This document shows, piece after piece, positions 13,301-26,052 of a stretch of 64,000 nt of DNA. The position numbers and the translations under genes were made by a program. Position 1 is the stretch's first letter. Every line of letters starts with the position of its first letter. The notes under the pieces were generated by a model. That model was not told where the DNA came from, searched no databases, and worked only from the letters and a program-made list of their open reading frames with translations. Source of the stretch: Aquila chrysaetos chrysaetos (taxonomy: Eukaryota > Chordata > Aves > Accipitriformes > Accipitridae); the NCBI RefSeq assembly GCF_900496995.4, contig NC_044029.1, positions 16,740,001 to 16,804,000 of the forward strand, read 5' to 3'.

Positions 13301-15395
13301 ATAATAGCTAGGGAGACCTCAGGGGAAGGGACTCTCAAGCAGGAAAGAGAAAAAAGAGAGATGTAACCAGTTTTACAGTATTCCTCAAATGCATTTGTAA
13401 TTAACTTCTACCTGTCACTAATCATTGACCTTTTAAATACATCCAGGGTGATGTGTTTCCAAAAAACTGTGAAAGTTATTTCTAGGATAATCCCATGGAT
13501 GTTTTTGATTAATATCACAGCAATTTTCCCCCAGTGTTTGCTTTCTATAATGGAAAACATTAAAAGAGAGGGTTTTTTATTCTCTCAGACAGGTGGAAGG
13601 ACTTTTAAAGAAAAAACAACTACTTTTTCATCTGCAAAAGATTAATAAGGTTTTGGGTGTAGGAGAGGGTATTTCCCTCCAGTTCTACCAAGGCCTGCCA
13701 TATCAATCCCACTGCTTTCCAGGCTGCAGGAAAACTGCATTTTTTTGCAGCTGCATGTGTGATTCACATTCCTAGGGCTCCAAGGAGGGGAGGAAATGGT
13801 TTTGTTATGGATACACAATGCGGCGGTATTGACTGTGCTGAGCAGTGGCTGCAAAGATGCTCACCACTCCTCAAGCTATTTTCTGGCGTGACTTGATCAT
13901 CAGTGGGGTTATTGCCCAAGGAAGTTGGAGTAGCTGGTAGAAAGTTGCAATTGGATTACATAGCATCCTTGGTCGCATTTTTTTCTTAATGCTTTAAATT
14001 CAGGTTTTGGTTTTGCTTTAATTTTATGGTGTCTGCATGTGACTGTTGCTAATACTGCTAGTCTCAGATCTGCTAACGCTATTTTGTTTGGCAACAGGTA
14101 AACGACATTCCCAGATTCCTTGGCCTGACCACAAGCTGCCTTGGGCTTCTCTCAGGTGAAACCAGGAGCTCTGTCCATCTCTTGAAGGGTGTTCAGCAGA
14201 CACAAGCTCAGCAGGTTGGCAGTACGCTGATTTTAGCACTATTCAGGCCTACTAAGCACAGCTGAAGGGAGTGGGCTGCATTTTTGATTATGCCAGTCAT
14301 CACTGGTGAAGCACAAGATTCCCAGTCCGCAGTCCCATTGCTACCTTGCTAGGAAATTTAGGGAAATGGATCTTCCCAAAAAGTGTTAAATGGATCTTCT
14401 AAAGCATATCACCAATGTAAAAACTACAGAATTATGTAGTACACGTGACATACTAGCAGACATGCTGATTTGGCCATTAACATGTTGGGCCAAACCCTCT
14501 ATCCAGACTGAAGTTAATGGATTCTCCATAAAGACAATCTTGCCTCTTTCTGAGAAACTTAACTCACTCTGAGTATTTATATATGAGGACTAACTGACTA
14601 GTAAGGATGCATATTGTCAGGGTGAAATCGGTTAACCCTCCACCAATACTGTCAGGAAAGAGAACAGCAAATTATCACTGCCCAAATGAAGCTGCTGCTT
14701 CTCTCAGGAGGAGGTTGAGCATGAGGAACGAGAGGACTGCAAGCTGCTGGGTACGTCTGCCAAACGCCAATGCAGCTGCTTGTCCCTTTGCTAGATAATG
14801 ATTATGCCACTCCCTTCACAGAGAGGAGGGCAGCACAAAGCGTAAGAGAAAGTAGAACAAGACAGATAACGGAAAATTTGGGCATGTTTCAAATGACTAC
14901 TGACTTCATTATTATGGCAGATGGGATTGTTTGAGGCAGCCATTAGGACTGCGCTGGGAATGAGTGTTGGGAATGAGTTAGCATGGCTGCACAATAATGC
15001 ACAGTGATGGAATCAGCACACAGACAGTCGCTCCACTGCTTCTCACTTCCCTCTCAACTGCTCACGTGTGAGTCAGTCGGCCAGGTTCAGGCTCAGGAGC
15101 TCCTTTGAAGGGACTCTCTTCAGGAAGACAATTTTTGTAGACTCAGGACCGAGTCCAACCATTTTACATCTGCTCTGTTAAATCTCACATGAGACAACAA
15201 CGTGCATTCCAATGAGCCCTTTGTGCCTTCAGCTTGTTCCACCCAGCTGTTATACCTACGACCCATTGTGCTCTCTCACAATGATTACTATTTAATGGAA
15301 CTGAAAGGTTTGCAAATCTTAGGGAAAATACAGCACGCTGTAATGATTTTTGCAGCCTTTGTCATTGGAATGGTCCGTGTGTACTATAAACTAAC
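10341..15395 (-). other. MSRB3: MSRB3 last intron
   Basis: This intron of about 5.1 kb runs from donor gttagt at its high end to acceptor tttcag at its low end. A possible old short repeat lies near 14486-14521. Apart from that I see no exon, gene or clear transposon; open frames are short and unlike any family I know. Confidence 0.85.
14486..14521 (+). repeat. Possible old short interspersed repeat
   Basis: GGGCCAAACCCTC followed by CTGAAGTTAATGG resembles a common ancient short repeat of sauropsid genomes (GGGCCAAATCCTC ... TGAAGTTAATGG). Only part of the unit can be traced. Confidence 0.35.
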
Positions 15396-15493
15396 CTGAC
15401 TGCAGGATATTTCAATCCGATGCATCCCATAGGAGAAATCATCATTGAAAGTAATTGCATCAGGACTGATCACATCATAGAAGGAAGGCCAAC
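15396..15493 (-). CDS. MSRB3: MSRB3 coding exon: GWPSF to second CxxC
   Basis: This 98-nt exon finishes a split Gly codon and reads WPSFYDVISPDAITFNDDFS then YGMHRIEISCSQ. GWPSF is a hallmark of the MsrB fold and helps bind the substrate. The C in SCSQ is the first Cys of the second zinc-binding CxxC pair, whose partner opens the next exon. The acceptor is ttccag; the donor gttagt has a T at the third intron position, so it is weaker than the other donors of this gene. The exon carries the phase (two bases of Gly) that any alternative upstream exon would have to match. Confidence 0.96.
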
Positions 15494-18400
15494 CTGGAAA
15501 AGAGGAACAAGGTAAGTAAGAAAAGAGGGCGTCTTCGTGGCAGATGGCATTGCTCTTGCAAGACAGAATCATACTTTGAAAAATGTTTATCTCACTCCAG
15601 AGACTGGAAATAACTGAAATGGAGATTTTAGATCCTAAATCACTTAGGTACTTTGGAGAATTTCCCCCCTACATACAAAGCTGTTTACAGGCAAGGACTA
15701 AGGTGCCACTAGTTGCCCATCTTCCATCTCAACAGAGATTCCTGCACTCCACCACAAGCAGCAGTAGCAGTTTAGCTTGGGCACGAAGGTGGTTGCTCAG
15801 GTAAGCCAGATTCAGACTCACCATCAGTTTAAAAAAACACAAATTCCACCCTGAAGACAAACAGTGAGACTTCATGGAACACAAGTGGTTTTGCTTTTGC
15901 AGTGGAAAGGTACTTTATAAAAGAGTTGGTAAGTTGCAATTCAGAGCTCCAAAACTTGCCTTAACCTTTGCCTTCACCAAGGCATGGTCACAGGCAGAAG
16001 GATGTGCTCAGACACTGACCCATCACACATTAGAGGCAGTGAGATGACTACTACTGTGTCTAATTTCAAAATAGTAGAGAGTGCTTCAGATCAGCCAGGT
16101 GGACAGGTGGAGTCATAACTATTCCTATATTAGACACTAGTAGATGGTCTGCATGTGGTCTGCATCCAGGACAAAACAATTGCACTCATTAACACGTATG
16201 TTCAAGACAGCTGCTAGCTGAGCGCTGAGCAGCATGACCTGACACCAGATGATGACAAGGTATATACCGGATCTACCAGTAATGGCCACTTATCATCTAA
16301 ATAATGACCTTCCACTCTTTGACTATTCCATGCCAAGTCTCCCCCTCTGCACAACACAGGTAAAAAACAACGCAGGTCTATTCAGTGTCCCAGTAGATAC
16401 CCATTACACAGCTGTAACTTTTCAGCCATCCCTCAAAAACCTGTCATCATATGCTCCATTTCCCGAAGCTGGGTTCCCACGTAAGAACCTGATAGGCTGT
16501 AAGGTCATGTCAACATCTACCAGTGCCCATCTGAAATCCCACCGGCTATCCGTCCTTCTCATTCAGTCTCTTACCAAATATAACATGCACAGGCAGCTCT
16601 TGCTCTCTCTTACACACATGACCATGTATACAGAACTTCCTTGTTTCTTCTTCTAATATCTGTTAAGCATTTGCTACTGATGATTTCATAAATGACTGGC
16701 AATAAGCTATTAAGAAACACAGCAGCAGCTGTGAATCACTGCATGCAGACAAATAAAGGATATATACAGCTTCCCATAAGTAAAGTGAGTAAAATTTCCT
16801 ATACAGTAAAAGGAGGTGTGGAAGCTATCAAGTTTTCTCAATGTGGGTAAAGGAAGTGTGTAAACTGGAAAAAAATCCATATGTCTTCAGTTGTATCTTA
16901 AACCATTAAATATGGAAGAACACTTATTAGGATGCAAGCATAACAGGCATAAATTTTTAAGAAAGAAATGCTCAGAAATGCATTTCTCTTCCTTTTGGGA
17001 ACATCCTTTCCTAAGCCTGCAACCTGAAGGCACTAGAAGCCCCAAGTCCTATGCTCCCAAGTTGCCTACTACCATCACAAGTGTTTCCACCCCAGAACTC
17101 ACTGCAGAGTAAGTGGAGTAGTTTTTTTCCCCTGAAGTATTGCAAATGGAAGCGTTACAGACAGCAGACAGACTGAGGAGCAAGAACTCTGAACTGGGAA
17201 AATATCCCACAAGACAGGAACTCAAAACAGTGCAGCAGTGACAACCGTAAAAAAACAATTTAGAAATTCCTCTCCTCATGCAAAATATCCCTGCCAAACA
17301 AATACCTTCACAAACAGAAAAGGAATAAACATATGACAAGTTTTGCAAAAGGGGTTATCCTGCTGACAGAAAAATTGATGTCTCCTAATTGGTGGCTCCT
17401 TTCCAACACCATTCGTCATCTTCTTAGCTGGGCCTCTGTCTAATGAAAATTGAGGCCTTACATAGAGCTGGTCAGAGTATTTTTAATGAAGCCTTTTTAG
17501 TTTTTTTAATTTAATAATTTTGCAAAACAGACGTATCAGTTTGCCCTTGTGTGATGGCAAAGAAGTTCAAAAGAGGGAGCTGTTTGGAGCAACCAACTAT
17601 CTGATCGTGTGAAAGCCTTTGGAGGAGGAACACTTCAGTGCTACAGAAATTCTCAAAGACAACCCTGCCTCCTCCATAACAGCAATAAGGGGGAAGCTTC
17701 AAAGGCTGCTCCACAGAGATTGAAGCAATCTGTGTCTTGCTGAGAAAATTATCTTGTGAGAAGGGTTTGGAGGAGATGTGTTTATGTCAGCTTTGACATT
17801 AAAGAAAGACCATCCATCCTCCTTTCTCCAGACTTTTCCTTTTGGTCTTCCCATTCACCACAGAAAAATTATTTGCTTTGGATGCACTCCATGCACTTTT
17901 AAAAAATGAAGTCATCTGAAACCTATATAAACAGGCAAGCTCCTCCTAAAGTAGCCTTTGTACCCAACTGGAGTGACTTCAGTTTAGGCTGTCAGTTCAT
18001 GCTACACATGACACATGTTCCAAAGGCTCCACCACTGCCACATATGGTCCCCAAGACAGGGACCAGGAAGCAGACTGTGCCTCCACAGGGTGGACTTTTA
18101 ACTCTCAGTCAAGCCATCTCTTCCCGAGTGACACGGCGGGCCAGGCACCAGCATTACTGTGACAAACCAGTAACTCCATGAGGGTTGACTGAGAACCGAG
18201 CAAACCCTGTGACAGAAAAGGTCCTGAAGGGCACAGCAAGGCACACTGTCACTCTCTTGACCTTGAGAGGAAGACAAGTGAACTGCTCATTGAGTTGATG
18301 AGCCAAACTCACCAGGAAAATCAATCCCCCTCTGCTGTTTCATTTCCTCTCTCCTGAGCTAAAGTGGAAAACCCATTTGATAGTTTGCTAAGCCTTCTCT

Positions 18401-20803
18401 GGCCGTTTTCTCTACTTCAAAAGCTGCCAGGAACAAGCTGTAGAAGCTGTCTGCTTGCCTGCACATCAGGCAACTCCCCGTGACGTAGAAAGCCAAGAGG
18501 CCCCTGTGGACTCTTCATACGATCCTTCTGTCTTTGTAAGTGGTGAATGACCCAGCAGTGGCCTCCGCTTTGCAAGCCCCAGGCTACTTCTCCTGCTGTC
18601 CCGCTGGCTGCTGCTCCTCCACTCCTGTCCTCCTGAGCACCTGCCTCCTTCCTGCGGTAAGGCTGCAAAATGGCCAACTCGCTCTACATTTCGGACTGCC
18701 TTTAGCCGTGCACTAAAGCTGCAGCCTGCCTTTGGAGGCTATCTGGCTACTTGGAAAGGGCATGCTCCCGCAGGAATCGGGGGGAAGAAGACCATTTTGG
18801 ATCTCTTCTGCTGAGGTGAGAGAGAGGAACAGTCACCCTTAGCACTGCAGAGACTGAGGACGGGAGGAGACCCTCTGCGAACCCCGGGGCTGAGACTTTC
18901 TGCCAGGGGGAGCTCACCACATCTGGCGGGCAGCAGGAGCGGGGCCGCTGTCTTTTGAAGGATGGTAAAACATAACAGCTAGGAAGAAATAGCTGCTGGA
19001 GGAAAGGGGCAAAGGGTAATTGCAGGAGACAAGATGGGGGTGGGGGGAGTCTCCCAGCTGAGCGAACAACTTCAAATGACATTTGCACTTTTTTGTGTGT
19101 GTGTGAACAGCAGCTAAGAGTTGTGAATACATTTATCCTTGAATGCAAAGTTTAGTTTGAGGGAGAGTATGACACACTAACAGCAATTTTTATCACGCTA
19201 TAGACATTTAAAATGGGCTCATTCTTATTTTCACAACCACTTTGCATCACACTGGCAATATAAAAGGGCGTTAAAATAAGAGTCTGTTGTGTTTGTGCTC
19301 ACTCTGATGACCCTTTACATGGGAGTCAGGCCGCTATGTCCTAAGGGCCAGTTTCTGGTATGTTAATAAGCCAGCCACAGAGATGAATAGTGTTTCAGAT
19401 ATATAGCAAGTATCCTTTCTTGGATCTAAAATAGACTAAATAAAGCAATGAAACTTTCTTCTGTCAAGTACTTAAGTGAAAACCATGTGTAAACTGAACA
19501 TTACTGACAGATCTTTTCCGGTCCATCCTGCATGAGTAATAGAAAGAATCTTATGCTGCTGGGTGTCACACATACTGAGTCATGTCCCATTCTTCCTCAT
19601 TCTGGGACATCCCCCAGATATTTTGCAAAAGCTGCACAACGTTGCTAAAATTCACCCCATACCCCGTCACCAAAACCAAATATTTTGGTTTTCATAATGG
19701 TCCCTATTCTGGCAAAGAGGAGACAGCAGTTTATGCCTCTTCGTCAAAGAGTGCTTTCTTCAGAGCAGAGATGGCCAGGTACAGCCCTGGGCAGCAACAG
19801 TGAAGAACAGGGAGGAAGAGAAAGGCTGGCTTTGGTAACCTATGCTGGATGCTGCTTTTGCAGCCCCGGGCATGGAGTTTCAAATCATTCAAAAGAGGCA
19901 TCTTCCTTCTCGCTTTTCAGACCTCCTCTTCTAGGTACCTGAGGGAGTCTGTATTACTAACGAGCTGCCTAAGGCGGGCACCTATACAGGCAGTTGGCAC
20001 AAGCTGGGTATCACGACAACACAGGCAGCCAGCACACAGCTGTCCCAGACAGCTGACAAATGGAACAGTTTGTCTCCTTCTTAAATTGAGATGCTGAAGT
20101 AGCTGTAATGCCTGAGTAAGGCAGTGACAGCAAATGGTGTGCCTACAGTCCAGCCCCCTTTGTGCATTCCTGGTAGAGATATGAAACCCCAGCAGGAGTA
20201 CATAGTTTCTTTCACATTAACCCAGGAAGTTCTAAAAAACCTTATCTCGTGGGCTACTCCAGGACTCTTTTCTTGGGGCAATGCTGGCCTCAAACTAAAA
20301 AAGAAAGACATTTTGTCCCCATAAACTTTTGGAAAGCAGTCCAGCTGTTGATTGATTGATCAATTTTAGAAGCATCTCAAACCTCCTTCCAGTTTTGCAA
20401 GTTTGCACACATTTTATTGTAGTTAGATCTCCAACTTCCTAATAAATGGATGCAAGCACTTAGACATCTAACCATTAAAATATGAGTCTATAATTATTTG
20501 CAGAAGCAAAACGGCAGGCTGCTTTTGAAAATCAGCCCTGCTAAGCTATTTTTTCCCCTCTCCTGAACTAATATTCCTTTTGACATTTTTTTGAACAGCA
20601 CAATTGCAATCCCAAAGCATCTAATGCTCTGACATTATTCCCATTTCATACACCTGCCGACTGGAGACCTCCATAGTTTTTCAATAACTGTGATGTCTGT
20701 AGTTATGTTTTTCATTTTAGATCCCAAAGAGATTAAGTTCAGCCTGCATTTTATCATTCTTTGCTGTAATTATTCCAAGCATTTACTTCAGTGAGTTATT
20801 TAC

Positions 20804-20916
20804 AGATGGAGAAGTAGGGGGATATGGAAGATGTTAGAACTACCAAATGGCACCAGATGGAAAAGTAGGGGGATATGGAAGATGTTAGAACTACCAAATG
20901 GCACCAGATGGAAAAG
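20804..20916. repeat. 51-bp tandem duplication
   Basis: Two copies of a 51-bp unit (20804-20854 and 20855-20905) lie head to tail, with the first 11 bases of a third copy. I see one difference between the copies (AGATGGAGAAG versus AGATGGAAAAG), so the duplication is recent or kept uniform. Such short units often vary in copy number. Confidence 0.95.
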
Positions 20917-23900
20917 AGGACCTTGACCTAAGAAATACCTTGTTTCTCTGATGTGCTGTATTTTTAGAATTCTGATTCCCTTTTAACCTAATGTGGATTA
21001 ATGAAAACCCAAAGGCTTTTTAAGGGAGAGTCTCATCATTTATCTTCACTGAGAAGCTATGTCTGTGTAAAAACATAAAGTGTATAGGATTAAAAAAAAG
21101 GTAATAAAGCTTCTGCTTTGAAACTGTTGTAAAGCTGAAGGGCCTTCACTTTTTTCTTTCTCACAGGTTTATTGAAACAGAATCTGAAAGACACAGGCAT
21201 CCACAGCTGTAACTTCTCACATACAAGTTTAATGTAGAACTACAAAGTGACATGTTGCTATTATGTAGAATGCCTATGCAGATATAGGGCTTTTTTTGGC
21301 TAACATCCTGGGTTATTTTTCATGGTATCTCCATGATGATGAATGCACAACAAACATTCTTACTTACAAGTATTTTACCATCAGGTAATACTACCTTCAG
21401 TGGAGGTTCATCTAATTTACCCAAATGTAGCTAGAAACAGAATCGGGCACAGAAACATTCTTGTTCACCAGCAAATGACTTTACATTAGATATGTATTCC
21501 ACTGAAAAGAAAACAGTCGGTCCTTTCCAGAACCATCCAGATATAAGAAGGACGACATGGTACTGTTTTTCAGCAGAACATGTGGAGTGTCGGAGTGGTA
21601 GCTAGGTTGGCAGTGGGGAAGACACAGACAAAATGAAGCTTAATTTTGGAAGAAACAGTAAAGAGAAGGCTTATCTCTAACATGCTACCTGTATCTAACG
21701 GCACAGTTGGGCTACCGCAGCAGGCAAATACCACTCTGACAGAACAGTGTGGGAAGGGAATTTTACAAAACAATTGAACCTCTAATAGCAGCTTTTATGA
21801 GACAATCGTCATCTGTTTTTTTTCTTTATGTTTCTCACTTGGGAAATAAAAAACTGAAAGCCATAAATAAAGGTGGTATTTGTTTTCTTCCACTACAGCA
21901 CTCTGAGCATCAAAATAACTTACTATGAAACAGCATATGCAATCCAGATTTATTTCGTTGTTAGTGGGAGGAGGTTATATTTGTTTAAAATGATTGTTAA
22001 GGGAGATCTGAAACGTTGCATCTACAATTTCATTTGACATCTGAATTTTTCCGAACAGGAGTGCCCTGATGTCTCTTGAGCAATGAAAGCATGGGGCCTG
22101 CTCTCTTTAGCAATTAATAACTGTATCACGATACCGCCGTTGCCCTAGCTGCTTCCTTAGTCCTTTCACTGTGCTCTAAAATACTGCTAAATACAAGTCG
22201 GCTGTTTTAGAGACTTGCTCTGTAACACTCCTGACATCTCCAGTGTCTGGGCTGCTGCTAAAATCAACGGGTAGGCAGGAGCTGGGATCTTCCTCAAGTC
22301 GTCTTAGAAAGATTGAGTTACTAATGGTTTCTTTCTTGGTTCAGGTTCAACAAAACTACTGAACCTAACTCACTTCCTCCCAAAGGATGGGTTTCTCCCC
22401 TCATCTGAACAGTGTTGCTTGTTACTTTAAATCATGGCTAATGTTTTTAAAAATATATCTTACACATAAGTCAGCTGTAGATCTTCAGCATCAAAGGCAC
22501 CAGAATCATGTGAAGCAGTGTAACCTTAAGCTGTAATTTTAAAATGCCATCAAGAAGTGTCTCAAATAGTTTTTAAAATTTACTGTTGACCTAGTAACCT
22601 CAGTCCAAAGCATTCAACTTCGAATAAATGTTTTTGTTTTCCTTCCAAAAGCAGTATTGCTGAAACAAATGTATATATTGCAAAATATCTTGCTATCGGT
22701 ATACCTATGAGTTACCTGTGCAATCCACTAAAATAACTGAAGCTTTCATATAGGATGAGTAAATCAGGATAGCAGTAGAGCTGGCAGGCCTTACAATGGA
22801 AGTGATTTGACAAAATTGGAATCCTAATGCAGTGCGCTCACAGAGAAAGTAAAAAAAAAACCCAGCAAATGCAACCTTGTAATAATCAGCATCTGGCACT
22901 GAAATGAACAGCAGTCACAGATGAAGTACATATTTGAAAAATTTGTCATGGGGTGTTTCAAGTAATGAACATCCACAATTTGTTTGTTGAAATATTTTCC
23001 TGTAGTATTGTTATGCATGTCTGGGAAATAAGGTTGGTAAAGAACAGCCAGAACTCGGTTACACACTAAAACTGAAACCACAGAGGTGGAGTTCTGACAG
23101 AATTATTTTTAACTCAAAAAACCCCCAGCTTGTACTGTCTTCCTTTTGCAGTTATATTCCTTCTACTCAGCCTCCTTCTACAGTGCCTCCAGCACTGAGT
23201 GCTCTAGCAGACAAGCACCCTCCTCATTACAGCTGGACAAACAGGCTCTCATTGCAGTTGTAAAGTTCTGAAACAAGGGAAAGAGTTATTACACTGATTA
23301 AAACCAAAAAAAGACAAAGGCCCCCTTTCTTCTGTTTACTTTAGATATTGAATGAGATGTCTTGGTGAGGGAACTTGGTCACAAATAACTAAGAAGGGAC
23401 ATAATTTTCTTGGACATCAAGGAAAGCTTTTGTCAGGATTTGGGCCAAGACTGGGGCAGTTAGCAGATGGCAATGTCTGCCAAAGGTTGACAGAATAGAG
23501 TACTGAACAGCAGGGTGAAGAATGAGCCACAAACCACTAGGTCTGCTGCAAGGGCCATTTGGCCACAAGACAAGACTCTGCAGGAAGGTGGGGTATGGCA
23601 CCTTCGGATGCCATCATGAAGCGGTAGAGAGCAAAACCCTCCTCTTTGCTCATATTACAGCTTACCCACTAAGCTAGTCCTTAAAATAGATACATTTCCA
23701 CAGCAGGATTTTCATCCCAGTGCAGGAACATCTCATCACAAGCTACAGGCTCATCAAGCCCTGCAAGGAACCTTGCCATGAAGCCCTGCTTCACCTGGGA
23801 AGTGCAGAAGCTACTCACTGCAGCTTTATGCAAAGACTGCTGAGGTAATTCTGCCACCCTGGACCTGGTACCCAGGGTAACTTTACACTGCTCTCTGCCT

Positions 23901-25670
23901 AAGACTTTGTCTCTACAACACGCGGTTGAACACTGTGCTGTCACGCACAAAAGGATGCAACAGCTATAGGCACTACAGAAAATCCTAAAAGAAAAAAGGA
24001 ATGATTTGCGGGGTTAGATTGTTTGGAGTTAGTGTTGGTTTGGGGCGGAGGTTTAAATCTTTTTAACAACCTCTTATGCAAACAAAGGGAGGTGGGTAAT
24101 AATGCTGACTAGAAAATAAAGACCTTTCTTCACAGAAAAGCCTGACAAAAACAATATACGTGTGCACACACACTCCCACACACTCCTTTTCCTTTAAGTT
24201 TTCTATGGAAAACTTCAGCTGTACTTTGAAAACTTCTGAAAACTGAAACTATTGAAATGGAAAAGTTCATATTTCAGATTATAATGTTCACCTTCTGTTT
24301 TGCTTTCTGTTACGGTTTCTAAAGCAAAGCATGCCCTTTCTGCTAAACCCCGTATTTTCTTTCAAGAAAAATTTCAAAGGTAAACTTTTCACAGCCATAC
24401 TATGTAGCTGGTGACACAGCCCTCAGAAAGAAACAGCAAACTACTTAAAAACGATCTCATGAGGAGCTGTTCTCCTTTAACGCTCTGCTGGGGTAAGCCC
24501 AGCTTGCCTCTGGAATCTCCCAAAGACGGAGCAAGCACTAACATGGCTGCTGCGCACATCAGCTCAGCACAGGTCTCTTATTTGCGCCGGTGCCTGTGCC
24601 ATTCCTTACATGACCACGTCTTTGATTTCTTCCTTTTTCTTCTGGATTAGCCTTCTGTTTTATTTTTTACTTGCATAAATAATTAAAACAAATGTACTGT
24701 ACACAAACCGCTCAAGACATGGAAGTAATTCTCAACCTAAGCCAAGAGCATTTGTAATTGGGCACAGTACGAATGGTCACAGTGGAAGTCAATTATACTC
24801 ACTACATGTTTTTGCAGACAAATAATATCGGTTTATAAACATCCAACTCACTTCAGGGTCTTGTTTTCTTTTATGCTATTCTAGGTAAAGAAATATGTGA
24901 AAAGGAGTAATTGGCTTAGAAAAGAAACCTGATGCAATAAGCAAGAGGAGAAATATGAGAAGACTCGGAGACGGCTGGCAAAAGGAAATGGGCCGATGCG
25001 CAGGAGAGACCTGGAGAGAGGCAAGATGCCGGGAGCGGGCACCCAGTCCTCACGCACCTCACGGACACCCTCCGCGCTCACGGGGACTGGTCTCCATTAC
25101 ACGGTGCCTCCCACAGCACCGGGCCAGCCGCAGCTGCCGCTCGCGCCGTCAGCCGTGGACGCCCTTTGGCTGCCCTTCCCTAACGCCGACGGCCGCTTCG
25201 CCCGTGTGTCCCCCCGGGCCCTCTGCGCCATTCCGCTGTCCCGCCGCCCAGGCGGAGCAGACCCCCCGCCTCCAGCGCTGGGCCACCGGCCACCGCGCGG
25301 TGCCCGCGCTCCGGACGCCCCCCAGCAAGCCCGGCGTGCAGGGGCGTCCCTCGGGGCGCGGGAAGCGGGCATCTCCCAGATGACGAGCCTGGAGGGAGGC
25401 GAGCGAGGAAGAAGAGAAAGGAAGCGCCCGCGGGCCATGGCGTTTGGGGGGGAGGAGGAGGTGGAACGTCCCCGCCGCTCCCGCCGCCTGCGGAAGGGCC
25501 GTTTGCGGCGAGGGTCAGGAAAGGCGCCGGGCGGGGGGACGGACGGGGAACGGAGCTCCGGCCGCGGGCAGCGGCCCGGCCCGCAGGGAAAGCCCGGGGG
25601 CGCGGGCAGGCGGCCGGCCCGGGCCCGCCCGTTCCTCAGCGCCGGCTGCTGCCTCGGGGCGGGGGAGCCC

Positions 25671-25695
25671 GGGAGGGCCCGGCGGGGCGGGCGGG
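25671..25695 (+). other. G-quadruplex-type motif in CpG island
   Basis: Five runs of three or four G (25671-73, 25675-77, 25684-87, 25689-91, 25693-95) are separated by loops of 1 to 6 bases, enough for a G-quadruplex on the plus strand. Confidence 0.7.
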
Positions 25696-26036
25696 AGCGG
25701 CGGCAGCGCATAGCCTTGTTCTTGTCTCCACCTGCCGATTTCATAAGCAAATAGACTCGGGGAGAGGAACCTTGCCGATACGTGCCCGTGCCGGCTGGGT
25801 GAAAGCTGTGTGTGGGGCACCCGCCGAGGAGCTCCCGCCGCAGCCACACACCGGGATCCGGGAGAGGAGAAAAGACCCTAAAACCGGAACGGGTGACCAG
25901 GGTTGGGTTTTTTCCTGCTTTTTCACCCAGACTTTTGGAAAACGGGCACGGTGCCGTTCTGTCGGCTGCTTCCTCCTGTTCAAAGCCATTTATTTCAAAG
26001 GTACCAGCGAGCTCCGATGACCGAGGGCAGCCGACC

Positions 26037-26052
26037 GCCGCCATTTCGCGCC
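26037..26052 (-). promoter_or_regulatory. Overlapping E2F and YY1 sites
   Basis: On the plus strand TTTCGCGCC matches the E2F consensus TTTSGCGC. On the minus strand AAATGGCGGC matches the YY1 core AAnATGGCGGC closely. The orientation of the YY1 site, commonly the same as transcription near start sites, suggests minus-strand transcription, the same sense as MSRB3. Motif matching is by eye. Confidence 0.5.

Noticed and set aside
16249..16656. Plus-strand open frame of 135 codons
   Set aside because: No family resemblance or flanking splice pattern; in the large intron such lengths are expected by chance.
24996..25754. Plus-strand open frame of 252 codons
   Set aside because: It lies in the CpG island, is dominated by Arg, Gly, Pro and Ala, and resembles no family. 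GC-rich DNA lacks stop codons, so long frames arise by chance.
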